From Treponema bryantii NK4A124 (GTDB lineage Bacteria > Spirochaetota > Spirochaetia > Treponematales > Treponemataceae): a DNA stretch of 64,000 bases. Shown here piece by piece: positions 34,942 through 44,483 of the stretch (within the stretch, counting starts at the first letter, position 1; each line of letters starts with the position of its first letter). The stretch spans positions 1-64,000 of the forward strand of contig NZ_ATWV01000010.1 of the NCBI RefSeq assembly GCF_000421345.1. The letters are read 5' to 3'. The notes below the pieces were generated by a model. The model searched no databases and had not been told where the DNA came from. It saw only the letters and a program-made list of their open reading frames with translations. The position numbers and the translations under genes were made by a program.

Positions 34942-36210
34942 TTACTGATCATGCCACTTTTTGAAGATAAGCGAAGTATTTACCCCGCCAAAGGCAAAAT
35001 TGTTAGCCATAACATACTCTGCATCAATATTGCGGCCTTCACCAGTGATGTAGTCGAGTGGAGCACATTCAGGGTCGATGTTTACCAGGTTTACGTTCGG
35101 ATGGAACCAATCTTCGTTCATCATGTTGATTGTAAGCCAGCTTTCTACACAACCGCAGGCACCAAGAATATGGCCGATGTATGATTTAGTAGAGCTGATT
35201 GGAACTGCGCGGCCAAATGCCTTGTAAACTGCCTGAGTCTCGCTTATATCTCCGTGTGGAGTTGCAGTTCCGTGAGCGTTTACATAAGCAATCTGGTCCT
35301 TAGAAATACCTGCATCTTCAATTGCCATTTCAAGACACTTTGCCTGAGTTTCGCTGTTAGGAGATGTGATGTGTGAACCATCCATATTTGTTGCAAAGCC
35401 TGCAATCTCGCAGTAAATCTTTGCACCGCGTTTTACAGCGTGTTCAAGATCTTCAAGAATCAGAGTACCGGCACCTTCACCAATTACAAGACCATCGCGG
35501 TCCTTGTCAAAGCATTTTGGTGTAAGCTCCGGGGTTTTGTTCAGACAGCTTGTCGCTCCAAGAGTATCGAAAATTGCAGCATCCGGAGCAGAAAGCTCTT
35601 CAGCGCCACCACAAATCATAATTTCCTGGCGGCCGTCTTCAATTGCTTCGTAGCCGTAACCAATAGACTGGCTGCCCGAAGTACAGGCAGTATCAGTAAT
35701 GATTACACGGCCGCGAATCTGCCAGTAAACGCTCATGTTGCAGGCATTTGTCTGTGGCATAGCCTTGATGTAGGTCTGGCTGTTGAGGTGAGAAGAGTCG
35801 CCTGTTTCAACCATTTTTGCAAGGTCACCGATAGCATCCATACTTCCCATACAGGTTCCGTAAGCAATACCGGTGCGGCCGTTCTTAAGCTCTTCAATTA
35901 CATCATCGCCGTCTTCTGCAAGAAGCCCTGCCATGGCAAGAGCATCATGAGTAGAAAGAAGTCCAAGAATTGCAACGCGTCCCATTCCGCGAACCTTCTT
36001 GCGAGGGAAGCTTGGAATCTCGCCGTCGTAAGGACAAGCCAGACGGGTATTCATTTTAGTATAGCGTTCCCATTCCGGCATATAGCGGATTTTATTTTTA
36101 CAGGTTTTCAGATTTGCGTAAGCAGTTTCCCAATCGCGGCCAAGTGCCGAAATCATGCCGCCTCCAGTTACAACAACGCGGCGTTTTCCATTAGGTTTTG
36201 TGAATTCCAT
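34942..36210 (-). CDS. Beta-ketoacyl-ACP synthase (FabF-like)
   Basis: A 422-residue condensing enzyme. The Cys-His-His triad is complete: TACTSGSQ, NAHGTATPHGD and KSYIGHILGACG. It elongates acyl-ACP chains. The GGMISALGRDWETAY start and the length fit FabF, and also the second ketosynthase (ApeR type) of aryl polyene clusters. TGAGGAA precedes ATG 36210. A ketoreductase (38258), a dehydratase (43980) and another ketosynthase (44484) lie within 10 kb, so it may belong to a dispersed polyene-type set rather than to housekeeping fatty acid synthesis. Confidence 0.9.
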   Translation of the reverse strand: MEFTKPNGKRRVVVTGGGMISALGRDWETAYANLKTCKNKIRYMPEWERYTKMNTRLACPYDGEIPSFPRKKVRGMGRVAILGLLSTHDALAMAGLLAEDGDDVIEELKNGRTGIAYGTCMGSMDAIGDLAKMVETGDSSHLNSQTYIKAMPQTNACNMSVYWQIRGRVIITDTACTSGSQSIGYGYEAIEDGRQEIMICGGAEELSAPDAAIFDTLGATSCLNKTPELTPKCFDKDRDGLVIGEGAGTLILEDLEHAVKRGAKIYCEIAGFATNMDGSHITSPNSETQAKCLEMAIEDAGISKDQIAYVNAHGTATPHGDISETQAVYKAFGRAVPISSTKSYIGHILGACGCVESWLTINMMNEDWFHPNVNLVNIDPECAPLDYITGEGRNIDAEYVMANNFAFGGVNTSLIFKKWHDQ

Positions 36211-36294
36211 ACCAATTCCTCAGTTAAAATCAATATCTAGAGTATAGTAAGAATATAAGAAAAATGGGTTTAATTCAATCATTTACAACTTCGT

Positions 36295-36369
36295 GTCATC
36301 TTCGGGCTTGACCCGAAGATCTAGACATCACTGTCCTGTCTAGATTCCCGGGTCAAGCCCGGGAATGAC
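36295..36369. repeat. Palindromic element, family B variant, intergenic
   Basis: Two mirrored modules with the core CGGGCTTGACCCG / CGGGTCAAGCCCG instead of GAACTTGTTTC, separated by an inner palindrome (TAGACA...TGTCTA). It lies between the ketosynthase promoter region and the EAL gene end. Confidence 0.8.
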
Positions 36370-36382
36370 ACTTTGGAGAAAA

Positions 36383-38041
36383 CTACTTACACAGAGCCTT
36401 TGCTTCTTCGTACGGCAGCGGTTTGCCCCAGACGAAGCCCTGAATAAAGTCGCATTTGTGGTCTTTGAGAATTTCCAGCTGATTTTCGTTTTCAACACCT
36501 TCAGAAATAACTTCGCAGTCCATAATGTGGCCCATGTAGATAATTGAATCTACCATGTCGCTCATAACAGGGTCGCTTTCAAGCTCATCAATCAGGCTCT
36601 TATCAATCTTCAAAAGACTTACCGGCAGCTTCATAAGCTGGGCAATAGAAGTATAACCCGTTCCAAAATCATCAAGGGCAATCTGAACACCAAGAGTTCG
36701 CAGAGTAAGAATATTGTCGATTGTAATATCTCTGGATTCGGCAAAAGAGTATTCCGTAATTTCAATTTCAAGATTTTCCGCCGGGAACTGAATTTCTTCA
36801 ATCAGCTGATTAATCTTCTGGGCAAAATTCTCTGTTGCAATATTTTTTGCTGACACATTGATAGATACAACAAAACTGTTTCCGCTGGCTTCGAGTACCG
36901 GCTTCATTTCTGTCATTGCACGACGCAAAACATAATCATCAATTTCTGTTATAAGATTTGTTTTTTCTGCAGCCGGAATAAACATTGCAGGACTTACAAT
37001 TGAACCATCCGGTTTTCTGCAGCGAATCAAAGTTTCAAAACCACGAAGCTTTTTTCCTTCGGTAATATACTGAGGCTGATAAACCAGGAAGAACCAGTCG
37101 TGAGCCATTGCATCTTTTATAAGGAACTCTGCTTCCTTTTGTTCAAAATCAGAATTCAAAAGGGAATCATCATAAAAACAGATTTTCTGTTCTTCTGATT
37201 TTCGTGCTTCTGCAAGAGCCATTTCTGCATAACGGAGAATACCAGACGCATTTCTTTCTTTATCATAATCCTGATTGATATGAACTATACCGGCCGCCAG
37301 TGATACATTACAGGTCTTTTTTATAGTAGGATCTTCTCCATGTTTTGGCGGAAGTGTCATAACTTCAGAGCGGATAATGAGTTTAAGCTTTTCTTCCGGA
37401 TAATTATTTTCATCAAGAATCATTGCGAAAATTCCACCAGTAATCTTAAAGAGCATTTCATCTTTTCCAAGCATGCTTTTAAGCTTTGGCGCAATTTCTT
37501 TAAGAAGATAATCTCCCGCCTGAATTCCATAAACATCATTTATATTCTTAAAATCTTCAATTTCAATACAGGCAAGAATAAAGTTACTTTTTGCTTCAAG
37601 CTGTTGATTTGCATATTTTACATAGTAACGTCTGTTTGGAAGGCCGGTAATAAAATCTGTAAGACTGTTGATTGTAGATTTTTTATAAAAGGAATAAATA
37701 ATTAAAACTGTTATAAAGGAAACTAAAGATGTTACCACACTAGGAAGAGGAGCAAGATTGTGAGAACCTATAATCGGATTCAAGGCCGCCAGTATACTCA
37801 GAGCCATTATACCCATGGCAAGCTTGCTTCCCTTTCTGAAATCAATAAAAACCAGTATTACACAGCTCAAAGAGTTTAAGGCCGCAATAATTCCCTGGAT
37901 TGAAGAAACCGGAAAAACAAAGTTACCGTAACGTATAATTTGACCAGACATACTTGCTAATCTAGTTACTCCCACAATACATGTAAGACCAAAAAGGGTC
38001 AGGAGAAACATCAGGATATTTTTTCGATTAATGAATTTCAA
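36383..38041 (-). CDS. c-di-GMP phosphodiesterase with degenerate GGDEF and EAL domains
   Basis: A 552-residue membrane protein. Residues 1-120 hold about four membrane segments. Residues 130-290 are a GGDEF domain whose signature is changed to TGGIF, so it should not make c-di-GMP. Residues 300-550 are an EAL domain with the catalytic set visible: FETLIR, NVSAKN, EITEYS, LDDFGTGY, KIDKSLI, SEGVEN, QGFVWGKP. It should degrade c-di-GMP. The start is a TTG with GGAGG upstream. It faces the ketoreductase gene divergently and lies near an HD-GYP protein (39154). Confidence 0.92.
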   Translation of the reverse strand: MKFINRKNILMFLLTLFGLTCIVGVTRLASMSGQIIRYGNFVFPVSSIQGIIAALNSLSCVILVFIDFRKGSKLAMGIMALSILAALNPIIGSHNLAPLPSVVTSLVSFITVLIIYSFYKKSTINSLTDFITGLPNRRYYVKYANQQLEAKSNFILACIEIEDFKNINDVYGIQAGDYLLKEIAPKLKSMLGKDEMLFKITGGIFAMILDENNYPEEKLKLIIRSEVMTLPPKHGEDPTIKKTCNVSLAAGIVHINQDYDKERNASGILRYAEMALAEARKSEEQKICFYDDSLLNSDFEQKEAEFLIKDAMAHDWFFLVYQPQYITEGKKLRGFETLIRCRKPDGSIVSPAMFIPAAEKTNLITEIDDYVLRRAMTEMKPVLEASGNSFVVSINVSAKNIATENFAQKINQLIEEIQFPAENLEIEITEYSFAESRDITIDNILTLRTLGVQIALDDFGTGYTSIAQLMKLPVSLLKIDKSLIDELESDPVMSDMVDSIIYMGHIMDCEVISEGVENENQLEILKDHKCDFIQGFVWGKPLPYEEAKALCK

Positions 38042-38178
38042 TATAGTCCTCCAAAAATACTTAACAACTTTTGTATATACAGGACTTTATTAGATAAGAA
38101 GGAATTTAAATATTATTTAATTTTAACACGGAAGATTTCTAAAAACAAGAAAAAGTGATTTTGACATTTCAGCAAATT

Positions 38179-38207
38179 TTGTCTAGCAAAAGATTATTCT
38201 CTATGAT
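38179..38207 (+). promoter_or_regulatory. Possible promoter of the ketoreductase gene
   Basis: TTGTCT (38179-38184) and TATGAT (38202-38207) with a 17-base spacer, about 50 bases before the ATG. Confidence 0.5.
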
Positions 38208-38257
38208 AAAATCAAAATATCAACGGCCGTAATGGCCTTTCACAGGAGTAAAGAAAG

Positions 38258-39010
38258 ATGGAAAACTTAAACGCTGATAAGAAGGTTCTTGTAACTGGTG
38301 CCAGTGGTGGAATTGGCCGCGCTATTGCTGTTGAAGCTGCTAAAGCCGGATATTATGTAATTTGTCATTATAACGGAAGCCAGGGAAAGGCAGAGGAAAC
38401 TCTCGCACAGATTAAGGCAGCCGGTGGAGACGGAGAACTGATTCAGTTTGATGTTTCTAACCGCGAAGATTGTAAAGCTAAGCTCGGCGAATTGAGTACA
38501 AAGCACGGAGTTCTCTGGGGAATCGTAAATAACGCTGGTGTTACCCGCGATAATACTTTTGTTGCTATGAGCGGAGACGACTGGGACAAGGTTATTCACA
38601 CTAACCTCGACAGTTTCTACAACGTTATTAATCCGCTTTTGATGCCAATGGCAAGCCGCAAAAACAAGCGCGGTGGCCGTATCATCACAATTTCTTCTGT
38701 AAGTGGTGTTGATGGAAACCGCGGACAGACAAACTACTCTGCTTCTAAGGCAGGTATTATTGGTGCTACAAAGGCACTTGCAGTTGAACTCGCAGGCCGT
38801 GGAATCACCTGTAACGCAATTGCACCTGGTGTAATCGAAACTGATATGACTAAGGCTATCCGCCCGGAAGTATACGACATCATCATGCAGACAATCCCAA
38901 TGGGACGAGCAGGTAAGCCTGAAGAAATCGCCGCTGCCGCAGTATTCCTCTTAAGCGAAGGCGCTGCATACATCACAAGACAGGTTATTGAGATTGATGG
39001 AGGAATGTAA
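38258..39010 (+). CDS. fabG: 3-oxoacyl-ACP reductase (FabG-like SDR)
   Basis: A 250-residue short-chain dehydrogenase that reduces 3-oxoacyl-ACP with NADPH. Seen are TGASGGIGRA, NNAGVTRD, the catalytic Ser (ISSVSG), YSASKAG and PGVIETDM. CAGGAG precedes the ATG, and a strong terminator follows (39062-39098), so it is monocistronic. It matches both FabG and the ApeQ ketoreductase of aryl polyene clusters. The other chain-extension genes nearby are on the opposite strand. Confidence 0.92.
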   Translation: MENLNADKKVLVTGASGGIGRAIAVEAAKAGYYVICHYNGSQGKAEETLAQIKAAGGDGELIQFDVSNREDCKAKLGELSTKHGVLWGIVNNAGVTRDNTFVAMSGDDWDKVIHTNLDSFYNVINPLLMPMASRKNKRGGRIITISSVSGVDGNRGQTNYSASKAGIIGATKALAVELAGRGITCNAIAPGVIETDMTKAIRPEVYDIIMQTIPMGRAGKPEEIAAAAVFLLSEGAAYITRQVIEIDGGM

Positions 39011-39061
39011 TCCACTGAAATAACGGCTCAGAGGCAAGCTGTGCTTGCCGACTGTCTTTAG

Positions 39062-39098
39062 TCCCCGACACGTGCGACATGTTCGGGGATTTTTTTTT
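39062..39098 (+). terminator. Intrinsic terminator after fabG-like gene
   Basis: TCCCCGA (39062-39068) pairs with TCGGGGA (39083-39089), followed by nine T. Confidence 0.88.
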
Positions 39099-39153
39099 AC
39101 TTATACAAAATCCTCTGTTATAATATAAGAATATACAGGAGTTTCTAAAAATC

Positions 39154-41562
39154 ATGGAGTTTTTACGGCTGCATCAGCAGAACATCATGCTTTTTTTAAG
39201 CGGCATCTGTTTTGTTCTTGCTATCCTCAGCTTTCTTACAAATACATTAAATAAAAGACGAAGACGGGCACTTGTAATTCTGGAATTTGTAGCCTCCCTG
39301 CTTTTGATAATGGACCGCTTTGCCTACCAGTACCGCGGAAACGTTTCTAGCCTCGGCTTCTGGATGGTTCGCATTTCTAACTTTGCAGTTTTCTTTCTTT
39401 CCATTGCAATCATCTTTCATTTCAACAGCTTTCTTATAGACCTAATGATTAACGAAGGCCAGCTTAAAAAGGTGCCCCGTCGTTTACGTGCAGTTCAGAT
39501 TTTATGCGTAGCCGGCGTTTTGATGCTGATTATTTCTCAGTTCACCGGCCTTTATTATACCTTCGATGAATATAACCGCTACCAGCGTTCGCCATATTAT
39601 CTTTTAAGTTATCTTTTTACCCTTGGCTGTCTTTTACTTCAGCTCGATGTAATTTTTCAATATGCCCACAGAATCAGCAAAACAATCGCTATTCTTCTTA
39701 TTACCTTTACCCTCTTCCCTCTTCTTGCCGCTATACTTCAGCTTTTCTGTTACGGACTTTCGCTGATAAATATTACCCTCGTTGGTGAAACAATTCTGCT
39801 TTTTATGTTCGTTCTGACAGATATGAACAAAACGGTAGATAAGGCTAACAATCTTAAAATTGAGTTTTTGAAGGAAGAACAGAAGACAACCCAGATTATG
39901 TTCGAGCAGACCGCAACTGCTCTTGCAAACGCAATAGATGCCAAGGATGAATATACTCATGGTCACTCAATGCGAGTTGCAGAATATTCACATAAAATTG
40001 CCGTTCTCGCAGACAAAGATGAAAAGTTCTGCCGCGATATTTACTTTGCAGGACTCCTTCACGATGTAGGAAAAATCGGAATTCCGAATAACATCATCAA
40101 TAAAAATGGAAAGCTCACAGACGAAGAATTTGCCGAAATCAAAAAACACCCCGTTATCGGAAAACAGATTCTTTCCAGCATTTCAAAATCACCTTATCTT
40201 TCAATTGGTGCCAACTCTCACCACGAACGCTTTGACGGCCACGGCTACCCCGAAGGACTCAAGGGCGAAGATATTCCGGAAATTGCCAGAATCATTGCCG
40301 TTGCAGATGCTTATGATGCGATGACTTCAAAACGAAGTTACCGCGATCCAATTCCTCAGGATAAGGTTAGAGAAGAAATTGTAAAAGGAATGGGTACTCA
40401 ATTTGATCCTGCCTTTGCAAAACTTATGCTTCATTTAATCGACCTTGATACAGAGTATGATATGAAAGAGCACGAGGAAGTTAAAGAGCTTGGCGGAAAA
40501 GATGTACTCCATTGTGCAGACTTCCGTTCAGAAAAATCAGAGGGCATTCTTCTTACCCGCTCTCCTCTCCTGATAAAGGCCCACAGCCGAAGCGAATACG
40601 AGGACGCAGCTGAAAATACTATTCCTTCACTCATTGTTTTTGATTCCCTCGATGCCCGTGTTCACGAAACAGAATCTAAACGAAAAGAAATGCTTTATAA
40701 TGAATATGCAATCATTCGTTTTGACGGAACAATTACAGAAGGTAGTGCAAGAAAAATCAAAAAAGAAATTATTCCAGCCGAGGCATACAAAGACAATGCA
40801 CCTTCCCGCAGAGAGATTTTTGCAGAATATAAAAACGGTCTGAACTATGAAATCAATTCTGTAAAATATAAAGACCACGTATTGATAGTTATCACTAACA
40901 AATTTCAGATAGTTAGAATTACAATTGCCCTCGAAGACAGTACCCGCTATGCATATCTTTCGCTCACCGGCCAGAACTGCCTTATCAGCAATGTAGAAAT
41001 TATTAAGTCTGATGTAGAAATCACAAAAGATTATATTCCACGAATTGCCGAAGAAATCAGCTATATTGACGGACCGGAAGGTGACCTGCCTAACATCCAG
41101 ATTGACGGCTGGCGTTCTGCCTCAACTCAAGGCATTCCTGTAAAAGATAAGATGACCATTACCTTCCACTCAATGAGTCTGCCGACAGCCCGCCTTATCT
41201 GGCATTGTCCTTTTATCTGCCTTTTTTATTCTGATGATAAAGAGGTGAACGGCAAAGGCTACCGCGAATTTGTTGTTGTAAGATTAGACGGCGAAAACTG
41301 GGAAGAAAATCAACAGGCTAAAAACACAATGCTTATCAGTAAGAATGATGATTTTAACGGCTGGGAGGCCTGGAAGGCTCTGAACAAAGCCGGTATGGAC
41401 TGTAAAATAGAACTCCAGCGTGAGGGCAACAAGATTACAGTCTTTACCGAAAACAGTGGAATTGCAATAAAGAGTATTACAACTATAAAAGCTGATGCAC
41501 CGGAGATTTATGTTTCGCTCACCGGTGATCAGGTTGCAATTACAAACATTCACATAAGCTAA
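39154..41562 (+). CDS. Membrane HD-GYP phosphodiesterase with duplicated C-terminal domain
   Basis: An 802-residue protein. Residues 1-225 carry six or seven membrane segments. Residues 240-440 form an HD-GYP domain with GHSMRVAEYS, LLHDVGKIGIP, HHERFDGHGYP and VADAYDAMTS, expected to hydrolyse c-di-GMP. The last 340 residues hold two related beta-rich units: the first ends AYLSLTGQNCLISNVEI and the second IYVSLTGDQVAITNIHI. Such a C-terminal addition is unusual for HD-GYP proteins. A TATAAT lies at 39119-39124. It converges with the GH3 gene, one base apart. Confidence 0.9.
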   Translation: MEFLRLHQQNIMLFLSGICFVLAILSFLTNTLNKRRRRALVILEFVASLLLIMDRFAYQYRGNVSSLGFWMVRISNFAVFFLSIAIIFHFNSFLIDLMINEGQLKKVPRRLRAVQILCVAGVLMLIISQFTGLYYTFDEYNRYQRSPYYLLSYLFTLGCLLLQLDVIFQYAHRISKTIAILLITFTLFPLLAAILQLFCYGLSLINITLVGETILLFMFVLTDMNKTVDKANNLKIEFLKEEQKTTQIMFEQTATALANAIDAKDEYTHGHSMRVAEYSHKIAVLADKDEKFCRDIYFAGLLHDVGKIGIPNNIINKNGKLTDEEFAEIKKHPVIGKQILSSISKSPYLSIGANSHHERFDGHGYPEGLKGEDIPEIARIIAVADAYDAMTSKRSYRDPIPQDKVREEIVKGMGTQFDPAFAKLMLHLIDLDTEYDMKEHEEVKELGGKDVLHCADFRSEKSEGILLTRSPLLIKAHSRSEYEDAAENTIPSLIVFDSLDARVHETESKRKEMLYNEYAIIRFDGTITEGSARKIKKEIIPAEAYKDNAPSRREIFAEYKNGLNYEINSVKYKDHVLIVITNKFQIVRITIALEDSTRYAYLSLTGQNCLISNVEIIKSDVEITKDYIPRIAEEISYIDGPEGDLPNIQIDGWRSASTQGIPVKDKMTITFHSMSLPTARLIWHCPFICLFYSDDKEVNGKGYREFVVVRLDGENWEENQQAKNTMLISKNDDFNGWEAWKALNKAGMDCKIELQREGNKITVFTENSGIAIKSITTIKADAPEIYVSLTGDQVAITNIHIS

Positions 41563-41563
41563 G

Positions 41564-43897
41564 CTACTTGTGCTTTCCGTTTGCCAGGCGAAGAATTCCC
41601 TGCATTCTCTTTTCTGACAAAACTCCGTTTGTTATGCTTATAAGGCTTTCAAGCGGATTTTCTTCTATCGCACTGATTGCAATTTTTACAGAAGGATCAT
41701 CCTTTGATTTTCCCTTCATAGTTGAAAGCATAGCACGGATTATAAAGCGAAGAATCATGCGCACCGCAAAGCTTTCCTTTGCCATGTCGCCAAGATTGTC
41801 GGCGGTGGTGAAGGTGCCGCGGTGATGCTGCTCGTAGAAGGTGTTTGTAAAGAAGTCATTGTAGAGGGTGACGTCCGGGCTGTAAGCATCTGCAGCCTGT
41901 CCAGCCAGGTCTCCCTCGCTCACTTCAACTTCTTTTTCCAGCTGGATTTTCTTAACAGAAGAAGCAGCCATAACTTTGTAAGTTCCTACTAACGGAACAA
42001 AGTTGTGAGCAGAAGTATCGTATGACTTAAAAGCATTTTCGTCGAGCTCAACACTTACACGCTTTGTTTCGCCCGGCTCAAGCTCCACTTTTTCAAAGCC
42101 GCGTAGCTCAGGATATTCAGCCCCAGCCCTCTGAATATAAACCTGAGCCGCTTCTGCACCCTTTACTGTACCGGTGTTCTTAATATCAAAAGAAACCCGG
42201 CGGGCAGCTGCATCAACTTCAAGATTAGAATATTCAAAAGTAGTATAGCTGAGCCCAAAACCAAACTCGTAGCGCACAGGAATCTTTTTTGCTTCGTAGT
42301 AGCGGTAGCCCACAAGGCAGCCTTCCTTGTATTCAATGTTGTCATCCTCACCGCCAAAGTTTCCGTAGCATGGAGTGTCCTTTTCTGAGAAAGGGAAAGT
42401 CTCGGCAAGCTTTCCGCTTGGGTTTACGTTTCCGCTCAAAAGCTGGGCACAGGCTTCGCCACAAGCCTCGCCGCAAAGATACATGTGAAGCACAGCGCGA
42501 ACCTTGTCTGCAAAGTAAATATCAATCGGGGCGCCGCTAAAGGTTACGGCAATTACCTCAGCCCCTGTCTCAAGAATCTGGTCAAGCAGCTTTGTTTGAA
42601 CCTGAGGCAGGGCAATAGTTTCGCGATCAAAGCCTTCGCCCTCAAACTCCTCTGTAAGGCCACAGAAGAAAAGCAGAGGCACTTTTTCGCTTGCCGCCTT
42701 TTTCGCAAGCTCCAGAGCCTGGGCGTATCCTTTTTCACTGACGTTGCCAAGATCTGTCGGGTAGCCTTCTGCATAATCAATTTCATAACCAAGGGCCTTA
42801 AGACTTTCCAGCGCACTCGGATATTCAGCCGCATTAATATGACTTGAACCGCCGCCCTGAAATTTCATTGTGGCAGCAAGGCCTCCAATCACAGCAAGCT
42901 TTGTCTTTGGCGCAAGCGGAAGAGCCCCATCGTTTTTCAAAAGAACGGCCGAGCTTGTCGCAAATCGTAGAGCCGCCTTATGGTGAGCCACAAAATCAAT
43001 TTTAGAATTATCTGCCTTCTGCCTGTGGCCGCCATTCCATTTTTTGGCCGCTTCCACAACAAGACTGTTAGCTTCGTCTAACTTATCACGAAGTACAGAA
43101 TCCTCATCATAAACAGCCGAAAGCTGGTGAGAAAAATATCCGTTGGAATCAGGCATGGCAAGAGACATTCCGGCCTTAAGACAGTTTGCCGCACCAATGC
43201 AGGCACCCCAGTCAGAAATCACCATTCCCTTAAAGCCCCATTTTTTTCTGAGGACTTCTGTTAGCAAAAACTTACTGGCAGCCGCATACTCGCCGTTTAC
43301 CTTGTTGTACGAAACCATAATGCTGGCCGGCTGAGCCTTGCGAACAGCAATTTCAAAAGGACGCAGGTATATTTCCGAAAGAGTTTTTTCGTCTACGATA
43401 GAGTTAGAGGTCTGGCGGCGTTTTTCCTGATTGTTACAGGTAAAGTGCTTGAGCGAAGTACCAATTCCAAGAGCCTGCATACCGTTTATGTAACTGGCCG
43501 CAAGAGTTCCCGCAAGGTAAGGGTCTTCAGAAAAATATTCAAAGTTACGGCCGCACAAAGGAGAACGCTTAATGTTTGTACCAGGACCAAGAACAAGATC
43601 CACCTCCTGGCACTGAGCTTCCTCCGCAATCGATTTTCCCTCTTCGCTTAAAAGAGCCTTGTCCCAGCTGGCAGCCATACAGCTCGAAGTCGGAAAACAG
43701 GTAGCAAGCCGGCTGCGGTTTATATCAGCATAGGCCTCAGTCTCCTGCACAGCATCCTGCTTACGAAGCCCGTGCGGTCCGTCACTCATAGTAAAAGAAG
43801 GCAGCCTTCCGCCGGCATCAAAAGAGTTCCAGTTACCCACCCCATTGAAAAGCCGTATTTTTTCATCCTTAGTCAGTTTTTCTAAATCAGCATTCAT
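41564..43897 (-). CDS. Glycoside hydrolase family 3 (beta-glucosidase-like)
   Basis: A 777-residue GH3 enzyme acting on beta-linked glucosides or related sugars. The N-terminal barrel shows MSDGPHGLR, LGPGTNIKRSPLCGRNFEYFSEDP (seen as NFEYFSEDP), KHFTCNNQE and the nucleophile Asp in VISDWGA. A C-terminal fibronectin-III-like domain (EPGETKRVSVELDE) follows. No signal peptide is present, so it is cytoplasmic. ATG 43897 was chosen because GAGGAT lies just before it. It follows the dehydratase gene by 82 bases and may share its transcript. Confidence 0.93.
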   Translation of the reverse strand: MNADLEKLTKDEKIRLFNGVGNWNSFDAGGRLPSFTMSDGPHGLRKQDAVQETEAYADINRSRLATCFPTSSCMAASWDKALLSEEGKSIAEEAQCQEVDLVLGPGTNIKRSPLCGRNFEYFSEDPYLAGTLAASYINGMQALGIGTSLKHFTCNNQEKRRQTSNSIVDEKTLSEIYLRPFEIAVRKAQPASIMVSYNKVNGEYAAASKFLLTEVLRKKWGFKGMVISDWGACIGAANCLKAGMSLAMPDSNGYFSHQLSAVYDEDSVLRDKLDEANSLVVEAAKKWNGGHRQKADNSKIDFVAHHKAALRFATSSAVLLKNDGALPLAPKTKLAVIGGLAATMKFQGGGSSHINAAEYPSALESLKALGYEIDYAEGYPTDLGNVSEKGYAQALELAKKAASEKVPLLFFCGLTEEFEGEGFDRETIALPQVQTKLLDQILETGAEVIAVTFSGAPIDIYFADKVRAVLHMYLCGEACGEACAQLLSGNVNPSGKLAETFPFSEKDTPCYGNFGGEDDNIEYKEGCLVGYRYYEAKKIPVRYEFGFGLSYTTFEYSNLEVDAAARRVSFDIKNTGTVKGAEAAQVYIQRAGAEYPELRGFEKVELEPGETKRVSVELDENAFKSYDTSAHNFVPLVGTYKVMAASSVKKIQLEKEVEVSEGDLAGQAADAYSPDVTLYNDFFTNTFYEQHHRGTFTTADNLGDMAKESFAVRMILRFIIRAMLSTMKGKSKDDPSVKIAISAIEENPLESLISITNGVLSEKRMQGILRLANGKHK

Positions 43898-43979
43898 AAA
43901 TATCCTCAAATAAAATAATTCAGATAATTATAAATTAGTTTTAGTAAAAGACCAAATAGTTTATCGATTTATATAATTA

Positions 43980-44468
43980 TTATTTGTCACCAAAAAGGGC
44001 TTCGGCGTCTTCGGTTTCCATTACAGAAACTTTTGTTGTAACAACAGGCTTTTCATCGTTCTTGTTTGCGTAGAGCTCGCAGATGTAGCGGTAAACATGA
44101 TTTTCCTCGTCGCGGAAATCTTCTACAGCCTTCATCTGAATTGTTGTGTTGTTTTTGAGGTAGCCTACATCAGCCTTAAATTCCATTACACTGAGGATAA
44201 AGCCCGGAAGAGGTTTGCGGCCCTTGATAGTATTTGTGATTCCTGTAAGAGCCGAAATACACTGAGCCATAAACTCAAAGCCAGCCCAACTTGGAACGCC
44301 GTCAAACTCCGGCTCGTAAAAAATGCAGTTTTCTGTAATATCGTATTCACTTGTGATTGTATGATTATTTACATCGTGCTGTGTAACGCGTGAGAGCAGA
44401 AACATTTTTCCCTTGTGAGGAAGATAGTTGATAAGCTCGTCGTGTTCGATAAGTTGTTGGATTTCCAT
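43980..44468 (-). CDS. Hotdog-fold 3-hydroxyacyl-ACP dehydratase (ApeP-like)
   Basis: A 162-residue hotdog protein. The sequence INYLPHKGKMFLLSRV carries the His and the layout of ApeP/FabA-type dehydratases of aryl polyene clusters. FEFMAQCISALTG is the central hotdog helix. It should remove water from 3-hydroxyacyl-ACP. It directly follows the ketosynthase gene (15 bases), and a DUF3261-like lipoprotein gene stands before that, an order also seen in polyene clusters. The later part of the chain, beyond residue 130, is weakly conserved. Confidence 0.8.
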   Translation of the reverse strand: MEIQQLIEHDELINYLPHKGKMFLLSRVTQHDVNNHTITSEYDITENCIFYEPEFDGVPSWAGFEFMAQCISALTGITNTIKGRKPLPGFILSVMEFKADVGYLKNNTTIQMKAVEDFRDEENHVYRYICELYANKNDEKPVVTTKVSVMETEDAEALFGDK

Positions 44469-44483
44469 AAATTATTGTTCTCC

